This document shows, piece after piece, positions 22,601 to 35,775 of a stretch of DNA of 64,000 nt (position 1 is its first letter; every line of letters begins with the position of its first letter). The notes under the pieces are model-generated. The model did not search any database, was not told the origin of the DNA, and saw only the letters and a program-made list of their open reading frames with translations. The DNA is from Hypomyces perniciosus (lineage: Eukaryota > Ascomycota > Sordariomycetes > Hypocreales > Hypocreaceae). The stretch is taken from NCBI GenBank assembly GCA_008477525.1, contig SPDT01000003.1:558001-622000 (forward strand), read 5' to 3'. A program made the translations under genes and the position numbers.

Positions 22601-25600
22601 TAAATCCTTTTATTAAATTATTATTTAACTATTTTCTTATTACCTGCAGTTTATTAAGTAAAAATAGCCTATTCTTTTAATATAGCAGGTCTTTTTTTAG
22701 CAGTATCTCGATTTTATAGTCTTAAGCCTATTATAAGGGAAGCTTATTTACTGTCTTTAACAGGAAAGCGTTATATAAGTTATATAGCTAAAATAATAGT
22801 TTTTTTAGGATATCTAGCTTACTAAATTTAAGTTTCCCTGCTATAAATTTCTTAATATCAGTAACTGTAATCTTTTTTAATTATATTAAAGAGTAGTATT
22901 TATTAATAAAGTTATATATTTCTTTAAATAATACTATTTTTACTTTAATATAATCTCTTTATTTTATAAATATTTATTAAAAAAACTTATTTAAAAGCTT
23001 TAGTAAAGTAATAGGTATTAATTTTTTAATTTTAATAGTTTAGTTAATTTTTTTTAAATTACTTTTATTACACAGATATATAGTTATTAACAGAAAGTAA
23101 TAAAGTTTATAGCTGCTATTATCTATATATCTACTATATTTAAGTATACTTTTTAATTTTAAAGTTTAGTTTAGTTTTATAGAAGTAGTATATTAAAAAG
23201 TAATAGTAATAGCTTTAACAGGGGTTTCCCTTTTTATTATTAACTATACATTATAAAGGCAGGCACTAGCTTTATATATATTTAATTTAAGATTATTTAT
23301 ACCTGTATTTCTTTATTATTAGTTCTATTATACCTGCAGGTTATATAGTAATTTTGGTTTAGCGTTAAGGTTTATAGAATATATAGTTTAAAGGCCCTTT
23401 CTTTAATTAGGTTATAGTTTATTTCTTTTAAGGTATTTTTAATTAATAGTTGCTAGTATAGTATAATTCTTTATTTAATTAAGTTAAGCTTTACTTTATT
23501 TAAAGCGTCTTTAACTGTTAGTTGCTGGTAATATATACTCTTTATATTAGCTTTAATAAAGTTATTTTTTATTTTAACTGCTATTAAAACTTATATAAAG
23601 CTAGCTATACTTTTTAAAAGATAATAGTTATAATAGTAATAGGATTTAAAAGTAATAGTTAACTCCTTTTAATTAATATTAAAGTTATATTTTCTTAGCT
23701 ATAAAAGGCTAAGGATTATAGGTATATTATTAGGGATATTTATAATAAAGAAAAGATAAAGTCTTTTATAGGAGCCGATTATAGTTTATATAATAAAGAA
23801 GTCTGAAATTTTATTAGTTATATTTTTATTAGTAAGTAAAAGATTCCTAGTAAATAGTAGTTGTTAGATAGTAATATTAAATTGTTTAATAAAAGCGCAG
23901 CTAGTAAAAGCTTAAAGCGTATAGCTACTATTTATTAAAGCTTTTATATTAATATAGATATTATATGCAAAGAATAGTATAGTTTATACTAAAAGGGATT
24001 TACTATTTATTAATTTAAGTTTAAAGGGTTTTCAACTAAAAAGATAGCTATAGATTTATTCCAGGATAATAGTTTTATTTATAGTTAACCTTTATTTATA
24101 ACTTTTAGTAAAGGTTAATCTTTTTTTAGTTTATAAGTTAGGTCTAGGTTTTTAACAGGTAGGTTTAGTTAAATTAAAGTAGATTAAAAGTTAATAAGGC
24201 AGCGCTATTATTATTGTCTTTATTAATATTTAAAGAAGGTGTATTATTTAAGGCCTAGATTTATAGGTTATTTAAGTATTACAGGTAGTATTAGCGCGCT
24301 ATTAAAGTTTAATTATTATACTTTACTAGGATATTTTATTATTAGCTTTAAAGTACTGCTAGGTTAAAGTATAGCTAGTATAGCTAAATTTAATAATTTT
24401 AATTTTATATCTAGTATAGATTGCCTTAATATATATTAAACTGCTTTTTTTTATTGCATTTATTAAAGCTATAGCCTGCTTTTTTATAGTAAAAGTAAAG
24501 TCTTTTAATAATATATCTTTTATAAGAAACTTAAAGGCAAAGTAATAGGGTATATATAGTATTTAATTATATTAAGTTATTAGCTAGCGCTAAAGCAGCA
24601 GCTTAGTTATTTTACTAGTGTTAGTAATATTACTATTAATGCTAATACTACTGCTATTAATAGCTTTATTAACACTAGCTTATTTAAGTAGTATAAAAGG
24701 TATTATAGTAGACGCCCTTTTAAAGCCTATTATAGATAATCTAGTAAAGTTAATATTATTTAGTGAAGTTAGACTTATTTGGCTTAATTATTTAAGTCTT
24801 TATAATATTAATAAACTTTTAAAAGACCTTTATTTTTAAGGCCTTTACTATCTGCTTAGTAGTTTTACTATATTCACTACTTAATACAAATAACTTTACT
24901 ATAAAGTTTTAAAAAGGCTTATTTAATATATATAGGTTATTAAAAGACTATAATACCTTTTAAAACAGGTTAATTATTTTATATTACTTATTAAAATTAA
25001 CGAAAAGTATTATATTAGTCTTTTAATGCTATTAGGCGGGGTTATTAAAACTTTTAATAATAGTAGTAAAGTTTTTTTATTATAGTTAGTATATATCTCC
25101 CTTTAAAAGACCTATAATATATAAAATCTTTTTAAATTTAGTTAAAAAGATTAATTAATTGCCTATAAAGGTAATATTAATCTAGGAATACTAGTTAATA
25201 TATTTTTACTAATATTTAGTAATATTTTTGTATTTACTATTAAATTACTTAAAGTCTTTAGTCTAATAGCAGTTAAATAAGTTATTATTTTTAAGGCTTA
25301 ATAGCGAGGCTATATTTAAGGCTTTAACCTAGGCTTTAATTTATACTTTAAAGTTTTAATTTTTAACTGCCTACTTTAAGATTTCCTATTTAAAGGTTTA
25401 TTTTTATTCTTTTTATTAAATTAAGCCTTTTTTAATTGCTTAGTTAAAGAGATAGAATTAGTAATAAAGGTTATTATCCCTGATAATTGCATTTATTAGA
25501 CAAATATAGTTACTATTAATACTAGATTTTTATAGGGTTTTAAAAAGAAAAGGGAAAGGTATAAGCTTTATAGCTAAGACTATAGTCTATTAGGCTAAGT

Positions 25601-25800
25601 TAAGCTGCGGGGTAAGGTTTAAGGCATCTATATTTATCTCGCTTATAATTAGTTTCCTATAAATATAGGGTTTAAGGGATAAAGGCTAGGCTATAGAGGT
25701 ATTATTATAGGTTTAAGGACAAAGGGGGATTTTAAAAGAATTTATAATTGGAATTTATAATTAGTTAAGTATATGCCTTACAACAGCGCAGTTAAATTAA
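19610..25800 (-). pseudogene. A gag-pol remnants
   Basis: On the minus strand, about 22750-22050 reads as a gypsy reverse transcriptase: DHKIEILLKKDLLYQKN-like start, LIKGFICKSQ, then YTTPFLLAAKLKGSIYIY, LLLLI.ETFN, VYIKLDIITAFNNF, and IYIVYLDNIFIYL for the YLDD box. The motif spacing is nearly the same as in element B, indicating the same clade. Downstream frames toward 19610 are lysine/arginine-rich. Numerous TAA/TAG stops make it nonfunctional. Confidence 0.75.
21285..21376 (+). repeat. Perfect 46 bp tandem duplication inside A
   Basis: Two identical 46 bp units (21285-21330, 21331-21376), each from ATTGCCTAAGC to GAGGATAATGT, followed by the first eight bases of a third. 46 is not a multiple of three, so the duplication also breaks the reading frame. 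Confidence 0.95.
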
Positions 25801-25814
25801 GGGTCAGTATAAAC

Positions 25815-25986
25815 TATTACAGTATAGAAAGGCAGGTTAAGGCAAATATTGTTATTGTGCTGTAGAGAGCGAGAAAGCCCTAAGGCTCTATGGAAAGCTA
25901 TAGCTAGGAACGCGTTAGGGCCTGGTTACGTGACCGGGGCTCACGTGACAGGGCATCAACATCGCGTCACAGTCGGTGCCGTAACA
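25815..25986 (-). repeat. 5' LTR of A
   Basis: 172 bp, matching the left LTR. The minus-strand start TGTTACGGCACC abuts the ATAAG shared with element B. Confidence 0.9.
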
Positions 25987-25991
25987 ATAAG
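25987..25991 (+). other. Shared ATAAG target site between A and B
   Basis: The single pentamer is simultaneously the right target duplication of A and the left target duplication of B. The outer copies are at 19221-19225 and 32590-32594. Confidence 0.9.
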
Positions 25992-26153
25992 TGTCATAGC
26001 ACCAAACCTGCCCTCTAATAACTCATTAGCATCACGTGTATCCTTCTATAATAACCTGGTCTTATACCTTCGAACCATATTCTTATAGCTTCTTGCCTTA
26101 TTTAAGGCATAATAAAGATATCACTTTAACCTGCTGTTCTATATACTATAATA
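25992..26153 (+). repeat. 5' LTR of B
   Basis: 162 bp. Compared with the 3' LTR it differs by about 28 transitions and one transversion in my hand alignment. Nearly all transitions are C-to-T or G-to-A on this copy, so RIP hit the 5' LTR harder. Confidence 0.92.
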
Positions 26154-29100
26154 GTTTATGCCTTCTTATAATAACTGCGCTATTACCCCTAGCCCTTAAC
26201 CTTGCCTAAAAAGAATTAATGAAATTGCCGACAGCCTAGTCGCAATACTATAAAAAGCCCTATATCTTATAAGAAATTCACTAATCCTTAACTATAGCAA
26301 GACCTTAAGCCTAAAAGCCTATATCCCTGCAGCAAAAAACATACCTTAGCCCAGCTTTTTAGCTTATACTTAATTCCCTAGCCTGCATTTAACCCGAGAA
26401 TACTAAAGTAAGAATAAAAGGCATAAAAGGGGACCTTAGTTAAAAAGCAAGGCTTACCAATTACTTCCACGACCAGCCTTATATTTATATTATCCTAAAA
26501 GCTTATAATAATAATTATAACTTAACCCTATAGCTTTAAGTATTAAAACTTAAGCAGTTTTTTAATATTATCTTTAATTACTTTTAGAATTAAACGTATA
26601 ATTTTAATATAGCCTTAAAATAAAAAAAGTTTAAAAATACTGCTATTATTAAAAACTTAAAGCTCGCTTAATATAAAGTTTAAAGCTAAAGCAATATAAT
26701 TAATAAGCTTATTAAAGCTAAAAGTAATAATATCTTAAAGTATTAAATTAATAACTTTAAAGATAAATTTAATATTAAAAATCAAGATATAAAAACCTAT
26801 TAATAAAAGTATATAAACTAGTATTTTACTATACTATATAATATTATAATTAATATTAAATATTTTAATACCTTTTATAAATATATGTTTAATATTAGCA
26901 GTTAACTAGATAATAATACCTATAATTTAATATGAAAGGCATTTAACTATATTATATAAAAAAAAGATAACTATATAATATAAAAATAAAAAAGTAGTAA
27001 AACTTTTATTAAATTCCTAGACTTATAGTATAAAACTTTTAACTTTTTATAATTTACTACCTAAAAGTTTAATACTTACTATATAGTAAATAAGCTATTT
27101 TAGAACTTTATTACTAAATTCTATAAACTAATAGCCTAAGCTAGTAAAACTAATACTTAAAAGGTTAATGCCTTTTACCTTAAAGTATTTAAAAAAATAG
27201 CTGCTGCCTTTACTAATAAAAGCAATAAGCCTATAAATAAAAATTATTTATTTATTTAAAAAACTTTTAATTAAAAAGTTTATAATAACTTTAAAAAGCA
27301 GGCCTATTACACTAAACTTAAAGGCAACTGCAAGTTTAAAAAGCTAAATAGTAACTATACTCTTTAATAAACCCTGCCTTAAAATAAATTAAACCCTTTA
27401 AAGTAAAAAGATATAGGCAATCCTATATAATTAAATACTATATCCTTTACTTTATAATATAAAGAATACCAATAACTCTATAACCTATACTACTATTATA
27501 GCGGTTAATATATAGTTAATAACTATATAGAAAAGCAGGAAGCTAACACTATAAAACCTTAAACCTTATAGGGATATAGTAGCAGCTTCCTAAAACGCGG
27601 AATATATTAAAGCAATAGCACTATAGCGCCTTAAAGCAGGGTATATATCCTAAGCTAAGGAAAAGGTATACCAATACTATAAATTCCTATTCCCTAGTTC
27701 CTATAATACTAGCATTTCTTAATTTAAAGAAATAACCTATTATACTACAGGAACCTATTCCTATACTATATTAATAAAACCGGCTTTATTAAAGCATTAA
27801 TTACCTTTAGCGATATACTTGCCTATAAAAATATAACTCCCAATATAAAAAAGTAAAGAAAAAAGTAACTTTTTAATAATATTACATTAAAAAGTATAAT
27901 AGAATATCAAAATAGCCCGTAAACCTAATACCTCTATAAATACAATAGATTATTATTAATAATAGACTGTTAATTTTAAATACTGTAGATAATAAATTAC
28001 TACTTATCTATACTATATTATTCCTCGCGTATTTACTAGTAACTGTATTAACCTTTATTAATAATATCTATTTAATATAAGGCTTTATAGACTAGTATTT
28101 TCTCTAAAAGTCCTAAACCTTAATAATATAATTGCCTAAACTAAAAAGCTTTATTTTAACTAATAATAAAGCAGCAGTACAGCTTACTAACTATATAATC
28201 CTAGATATAAGGATAAAGGAATATAAAAAGCTATATATATTTTTTATTACTAATCTCTTAAATTAAAACCCCTTTATCTTTAAAATACTATAGCTATAGC
28301 AATATAATCCTAATATCGACTAGCCTATATTAATAGTTACCTTTAACTTATAATATTATTTAATAAATTATTACCTTTAAACCTATACTATATTAATAAT
28401 TCCTAGCCTAATAACTATTTTATATAATATTAATATCCTAGGCGAACCCTTAAAGTCAATACTTTATACTACTAGTAAGAAATAAAACAATACATTAAAG
28501 AGGATAAAAAAGAAGGTTAAAAAGAAAGTCAAGTTCTAAGCCTATATTAAAAATATATTAAAAGAAATAATGCCTTAATAGGGAAAAAAAACCTATATAT
28601 TAACCTTATATTAATACTAAGGTAAAATCACTACTATACTTATTAACTTAATAACTGTAAAGGACTAAAGACTACAGTATAGATAATACTAAACAAGCCT
28701 TTAACACTAATTTTAATAACGCTTATAGCCGGTAACTATTAATATTTACACTAATATAACCTAATATAACTCTTTAAGCTAAATATATTAATACCCAATA
28801 AGCCTGCAGTAGTAGCGCTATATAAGTGACCTAACTTAATAGATATCTAAATATTTACTGCAATATTATTTATCTAGTTTTATAAAGATTTATATGCTTA
28901 ATATATAAAATTAACCTAGGCAGACTTAGTAAAAGATATATAGGAATAGGAATATAAAGTATATTAACTATTAGAGCTTAATAAGGATACCTTTATAAAT
29001 GTATTATAAAGATAGGGCAGCTTTATAGCGGTATAAGCATTATTCCCTATAGCTTTTTATAATTTCTTTATATATTATTATAGCAGAAAATACCTGTAAG

Positions 29101-32100
29101 GGATATTAGAGTTTAATGTTAATAAGTTTATAGAAATAAAGCTAGAATTAATAAAAAGTAATATTTAAAAGAAATTTTTTAATTAACTATAAAATAAAAT
29201 TATTAACTTCCTTTTATAACTAGTAAATAAACTTCCCTTTAAGAGATTATAAAACTATAAAATTAAGCTTTTATTAAAGAAGGAACTACTATATTAAAAA
29301 AACTGCCTAATATTACTAAGTAAACTTTAAGTTATAAAAAAATAGCTAGATAAGAACCTAGCTAAAGGATTTATTAAAGAATCTAAAGCGAGATATACTA
29401 CCCCCCTACTTTTTACTATAAAACCTAGAAAAGGCGTCTATATTTATTAAAACTATTAAAGCTTTAATAATATTACTATAAAGAATCATTACCTATTACC
29501 GCTAATCCGGGAAATATTAAATGCTTTATATAATATTAGATTTTATATTAAGCTGAATATAATAGCCGCCTTTAATAAATTTAAAATTATAAAGGATATA
29601 AATAAAAGATAGCTTTTATAACCTAGTTTAGGCTATTTAAAACCTTTATTATGCCTTTTAGTCTTTATAATGCCCTAGCCTTTTTCTAATATTATATTAA
29701 CTATACTTTATATAATTTATTTAATAAGATTTATATAGCCTACTTTAATAATATCCTAGTCTACTTAACTATATAAAAGGAATATTAATAATATATATAA
29801 AAAGTTATAGATAAATTAATTGACGCAAGTCTTTAAATAAATATTAAAAAATGCAAATTTAAGACAATAAAAATAAAATACCTTAGCTTAATTATTATAA
29901 GCAATAGCATTAAAATAGACCTTAAAAAAGTAGCCGCGATTATAAGTTAAAAGAGACCCTTAAACCTCTGCGAACTTTAATACTTTTTAAGCTTTGTGAA
30001 TTTTTATTAGCAGTTTATTAAAGACTTCTTTAATATTTATAAACCCTTAAATAGCCTTTTAAAAAAATATATTATAGAATTAGACAGAACTCTATACCGC
30101 TGCGTTTAACTGTCTTAAAACCCAGTTTATAACTGCCTTAATCCTTGCCTTTTTTAACTATAAAAAAAAACAGTCCTAGAAATAAATGCCTTAAACTAGG
30201 CATCTAGTAATATTCTCTTTTAATATAATAAAAATAGTATTTTATAATTAATAGTATATTTTTTATTAAAATATTTACCTATTAAATGCAATTATAAGAT
30301 TTATAATAAAAAACTGCTAGCTATTATTAAATTATTAAAAGAATAGCGCTTTAAGCTTTAAAGTATAGAAAATAAATTTGAAATTATTATAGACTATAAA
30401 AACCTAGAATATTTTATAACTATTAAAGCATTAAATTAAAGATAAATCTACTAGTCTAAATTTTTATTTTAATATAATTTCCAGATTATTTATTAGCCTA
30501 GGTTAAAAGCAGTAAAGCCTAATACATTAAACAAAAGACCTTAAAATATCCCAGTAAAGTTAAATTAAAATAATAGCTAATTAAAAGAAAAAGAAAAAAC
30601 CTTACTCCCAGAAAGCTAGTTTAACCCCTATACCTATACTAATATTATAGGAAGTATAGATAATAAAAACCTATTTATTATAATAACCAGTACTTTAATC
30701 CTAGACTTAGAGATATTAATTAATAGAATAATTAATAAAGCCTATAAAATATTAAATATAGCGAGTATTATAATATAGGCGCTTTAAAACCCAGCTATTT
30801 AATAATAGCTTAAAAGCATTTAAAGTAATTTAAAGGCAGTAATATAAAACTTTTAAATCTATAGTAATTAAATATATTACTAAAAATAACTTTTCCTCCT
30901 ATTAATAAATAAAGTGAAAATATAAGTTATATATTAAATATACTCTTTTAAGCTAAAGGGATACTTAAAATAAATAAAAACGCTAAACCTCTTTAACTAT
31001 ATATACTAATAGCTATAAATATTAGCTAATATTAACACTTTTATTAAAGGTTATAACCTATACTTTTAAATAAAGTTAAATAAATCTACTCCTTTAAAAT
31101 TCCTAAAACTATTACTAGTATTATTCTAAGCTTAAAGTAATATCTTAATAAACTATATTATACTACTGCCTAACTATAACCAGTAAAGCTTAATCTATAA
31201 AAATATCTTTATAGTAGTATACTGCTTAATAAAAATACACTACTTTATTACTACCTATATATTTAATACTAAAGAATTTGCCAATGCCTTTATTTCGCGT
31301 ATCTATACCTTATATAAAGCCCCAGAAACAATTATATTAAACTAGGGTACCTAGTTTATATTTAAATTCTAAAAGCAGCTATTTTAATAATTTAAAATTT
31401 ACTTTAAATATTCTTTAACCTACTATTTAAAAATTAACAGCTAAATTAAATGGCTAAATATAAAGGTAAAGTAATATTTTAAGCAGTTTATAAGTTTCTA
31501 TTAAAATAATTAAATAAACTAATTACTATTCGTAGAGTTTGCTTAAAATAACTAAATATCTAAAATAATAGGAACTTTACTATTCTTTATAAATTACAGG
31601 TTTCACCCGCGCTTAAAAGTTAAGCCCTTAAACCCCTACCCGCTAAACCTATTTATCGCCTAAAAGAAAAGTTTTTATAAAGTAAACATTATAGCTAAGC
31701 GTTTCCAATAAATCCTAGATTAACTAAAAGCCCTTACAGTATAATTAATCGCCTAATATAAAGCTACAGTTAATATATTAAAGGAGGACTTATATTGATT
31801 TGCAGTTAATAAAAAGGTATAGTTAAAGATTAAATACCTTAAAATAAACTGCCTAATAAAAAAGGAGATAATAAATAGGTGGGCCTATATAAAATCCTTG
31901 ATATATACCCCCAAGCTTACTAACTTAAACTCTTTAACTATATTTACATTTTCCCTGTATTCTATAACTCTCTCTTTAAATTACTAGCAGTTAATAAAGC
32001 AGGCTAATAGATATATCTGCTAAGATAAAATGCTATTAATAAGCGAGAGAATAAAAATATGCGGGGATAAGTCCTTGAAAGAGATAATAAGATGAACGAA

Positions 32101-32427
32101 GTAGTGGAAAAGTAGGAATTTAATAAAATCCTCGACTGCCACAATAAGGATAGCCTATACTATTATATAGCCTGGAAACACCACGCACTAAGCTGGTAAC
32201 CCATAAAGGAGCTGAAAGGATAAGACGCCGCCCTCTTAGAATACTATATAAAAAACCCTAACAAGCCCGGCCCGCCTGCCTGGGTCAAGAAAAGGAAGAT
32301 AACTAACTAGCCGGACCCGCAACGCAGCAGCCGCTTATAACGGAATTAATATAATAAAAGGATTAGAATATATATAGTCTTGGAATAGCCATTTAAGGGC
32401 AAATAGAGTTTGAAAAGGGGGGGGTAC
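26154..32427 (+). pseudogene. B gag-pol with C-terminal chromodomain (decayed)
   Basis: Reverse transcriptase is readable at about 29300-29790: LDKNLAKGFIKESKARY, then TTPLLFTIKPRKGVYIY, HYLLPLIREILNAL, FYIKLNIIAAFNKFKII, then SLGYLKPLL. Integrase lies near 31270-31560, with ETIILNQGTQFIFKFQKQLF followed by a HP.TDGQTE-like segment. The chromodomain at about 32104-32310 is nearly unmutated: the frame from 32116 reads EFNKILDCHNKDSLYYYIAW, then W.PIKEL, EYYIKNPNKPGPPAWVKKRK, ending at TAG 32308-32310. Internal TAA/TAG stops, including two within the chromodomain where Glu/Gln/Trp would be expected, abolish function. Chromodomains direct integration to methylated-histone chromatin, which suits the nested context here. 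Confidence 0.85.
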
Positions 32428-32589
32428 TGTCACGGCACTAAACCTGCCCTCTGATGACTCATTAGCATCACGTGCGTCCTCACGTGATGACCTGGTCCTA
32501 TACCTTCGAACCACATTCTCATAGCTTCTTGCCTTGTTTAAGGCACAATAAAGATATCACCTTGACCCACTGTTCCGTGTGCCGTGATA
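32428..32589 (+). repeat. 3' LTR of B
   Basis: TGTCACGGCACT...GTGCCGTGATA, 162 bp. Much less mutated than the 5' LTR. Confidence 0.92.
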
Positions 32590-35500
32590 ATAAGTTATGT
32601 AATTATTATAAAAATAATTGCTTAAAGCTATAACCTGGCGACATTTATAAATAAAGGGATTATTAAATAAAGAATAATTTAATTTTAAAGATTTAGATTT
32701 ATTACTATTATTAGAAATATACTTTGATAAATTAAGGTAATTTAATATAAGTATTAACTATAAAGTAAATTAATTATAAAAGTTTATAATTTAGATTTAT
32801 ATAGTTTAAATAGGAAGAATCTTTTAGTATTTATAAAACTTATTACAAATATAAATATAGTTGAAAAAGCTTAACAGTATATTTATTAAAGTATTTATAG
32901 ACTTTAAGTTAAAGGGAAATATTATTTTTAATTAACTAACTGTAAAATACAGTTTAAAAATATACCCCTATAAAGCAGTTAGTATTATATTTAATAATAG
33001 GCAAGTAAATATATATAGTAAAACTGTTATTTAGGTATATATAAGCAATGTATAGATTATAGCTAGATTTTATATTATATTTAATAAAATCTTAATGCCT
33101 TTTATTTTTAAAATACTATTTATTTAAGCTGCGCAGTTAATATTTAATTATATATTAAAGAATAGGTATTTATATATAAAATATAAACTCAGGAATATTT
33201 AAATTATTACTTTAACTGCTAAAGCTATTTATTAAAAATATAAAATAGAGGCGTTATATAACTTAAAGCTAAAATAAATATTAACTTTATATTTAAATAT
33301 AAAGTTAATAAAGCAGAAAAAAGCTTAGAAAACCTTTACGTTATTTTTAAAGAGGAGGTTTTATATAGACTATTAAAGTAAATTAAAGAAGATTTAATTT
33401 GGCTATTACTAGCTAATAAATGAAAAGATTAAATAAAAGCTATAAAGAAAGCAGTCAAAGAATTTAAAAGAATAAAAGAATAAAAGAATAAAAGAGAAAG
33501 TCTTAAAAGAGAGTATAAAAGTATAAGCAGATTAAAATTAATATTATATATCAAAAGAAGGGTATAAAGATTTATTTAATAGATAATGCTTTATCTAACA
33601 GTTCTATTTTTATTAAAAGTCATTATCAAAAGTAAAAAAAGTAAAATAAAGTAAAGGATAACTTAAACCTTAATGCCCCCTTTATTAAATATATTACTTT
33701 AAAGTTTTTATTAATTAAAGCTAAGATAATGCTTATATTAAATGATTTAGCTATAATCCTATAGATAGTGGAAGGGAAACTAATAATATAAAAAACTGCA
33801 ATCTTAATATAGATCCTAAAAAATAAAGAATTAGCATTTTCCTAGGATTTTATAAAATATAGAAAATTAAACTTTAAGATTGCTTTACTATAAATTATTT
33901 ATATAGTAAAGTATAATATTTAGTAAAGCAGTAGTATTTTAATTTTTAAAAGTATAAAGAAGACAGTAATTAACCTGCTATAAGTATATATTAAGAAAGG
34001 TCTTTTAAAGGAAAGTTATAGACTATATAAAAACTTATTCTTTTTAGTATAAAAGAAAAATAGCGGCCTTTACTTTATTAATTTTATTTTATAGATAAAT
34101 AAAGTAATTATTAGGGATACCTTTATCTTTTTAAGTGTAGATTAATTTAGCAAGGACTTTATAGGTTATATAATATTATTATTACAAGACTTTTTTTTAA
34201 GCTATAATGAAATCCCTTTTAATAAAAAAAGCTAAAATATAACTACATTTATAAGCTTTATTAGCTTTTTAAGATATTATACTCTTTTAATAGGCGCTAT
34301 AAAATTAATAGCGCAATTTTAATATATTATTTTTTAGATGCTATTTAATTTTATATTTATAGTTTACTGGCTATTTTTAAATAATATTATAGTGTAAGGT
34401 TTAAAGTTAATATATAGTAGTAAAGAAATAATACTTAAAGTGTAATAGTATATTTTAAAACACTTTTAAATTTTAAATAAAACCTTTATTAATATTATAT
34501 TATTAGGGTATATAATTTTAACAGTAAAATTAATCTTTTATTAAGAATTTATTAAATTAATAAAGTATTTATATAACGTAAAAAGATATTAATTAACTAT
34601 AGGTAAAATTATTAAAATTAAAGAATAAAAGAATTATAAAATTATTAATAAAGTTTAATCTTTCTTTAATTTAATTAACTATTATAAATGCTAGATTAAA
34701 TATTTTATATAAATTATTAAGCCTTTAATAAGCCTATTAAAGAAAAACGCCTTTTAAAGGTAAATAAAGGAATAACAGTAAGCTATAAACCAGCTTAAAA
34801 AGCTTATTATATTAAGCTGAATATTAATAATATTAAATATAGGTAAAGGATATAGGGAGGTAATCTTTATAGTTAATATTAATACACTAGGCTAACGAGT
34901 ATTTTAATATAAATTATAGAAAGGAAAAGATATTTAATTTAGGATAAAAGTAGGTATTAGCTTTTATTAAAGGTAAAGTATAACGCTATAAAATACGAAT
35001 ATAAAGCTTTACTTTAAGCCTTTAAAAGGTTATATATTTATATTTATAGACTTTTATTTATATTAGAAATAGATATTAAAGTAATTATTAATTAAATAAA
35101 TAGCGGAATTAATAATATTTTAGGTAAGTATATAATTTAATAGATTAGTTGTATTGTTTTTTAAATTTAGAGTTAAATATATCCTTAAAAAGGATAATAT
35201 TATAGCGGATATATTATCCTATAAACTAGTAACTGCTATAAATAAAGTTAAAGCTAAAAGAAAAGAGATTTAAAAGATTTCAGAGATATATATTTAAATG
35301 TTATTTTATTTATACTGCTAAGAGAAAAGTATAGTAAAGCGTTTTAATAGATTATATAGTACCTTTAAATAATATAAAGATTATTTAATCTTTTAGCTAT
35401 AAACTTTTAGCGATTTAGAAATAAAGTAAAAAGGTTTATTATAAAAATGGAAAGTTATAGGCAAAACTAATAAAATACTGCTGCTAGCTTATATTTATTT

Positions 35501-35775
35501 TTAATAGTTTAACTTTAAAGAGAATAGTTATTTAATAGTATTATATAAAAATAGGCTATAAAGGCTAAGAAGTAACTTTTAGGTTTTTAAAGGAAAAGTA
35601 TTAAGAGCTGCAGATATAGAATAATGTATTTAAAGCAGTTATAGTATACCTTAAATATTAAAGCTTTAATTTATACTGCTTTAAAAAGCTAGCGATAGTA
35701 ATAAAATTAATTAAGCCTATATAGAAAGTCTATTTTAATATTTAACATATTTTAAGTAATTATAAATATATTTAT
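32590..35775 (+). mobile_element. Ty3/gypsy element C, copy 1, right part (pol)
   Basis: Continues copy 1 from 19225. It starts with ATAAGTTAT, aligning with 62111 onward in copy 2, and runs through protease, reverse transcriptase (about 33960-34200, RSYGLYKN and LLLLDFFLGYNE-type motifs) and RNase H (about 34910-35215, an LLxALKRFxxYLY-like run, a W..WI..FDF-like run and a DxLS-like end). All frames are RIP-stopped. It is truncated at about 35775, where the sequence switches to a minus-strand D fragment, so its 3' LTR is missing. Confidence 0.75.

Larger units (their letters stand above)
19226..25986 (-). mobile_element. Complete Ty3/gypsy element A (minus), 5 bp target duplication
   Basis: 6.76 kb between LTRs 19226-19396 and 25815-25986, flanked by ATAAG at 19221-19225 and 25987-25991. 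Orientation is minus. The polypurine tract (complement of GTACCCCCCCCTCTTT at 19397-19412) adjoins the left LTR, and the reverse-transcriptase frame is readable only on the minus strand at about 22750-22050. The interior is RIP-decayed, while parts of the LTRs and the 3' untranslated region near 19400-19600 retain CpG. Confidence 0.9.
25992..32589 (+). mobile_element. Complete chromovirus-type Ty3/gypsy element B, 5 bp target duplication
   Basis: 6.6 kb with equal 162 bp LTRs (25992-26153 and 32428-32589), 11 bp LTR-terminal inverted repeats (TGTCACGGCAC/GTGCCGTGATA), a polypurine tract (GAAAAGGGGGGGGTAC) before the 3' LTR, and ATAAG on both sides (25987-25991, 32590-32594). Gag, reverse transcriptase, integrase and chromodomain are readable in order on the plus strand. 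Confidence 0.93.

Noticed and set aside
24618..24839. Leucine/isoleucine-rich 73-codon frame on the plus strand of A
   Set aside because: Antisense to the A coding direction; the hydrophobic composition is a by-product of RIP-made AT-rich DNA.
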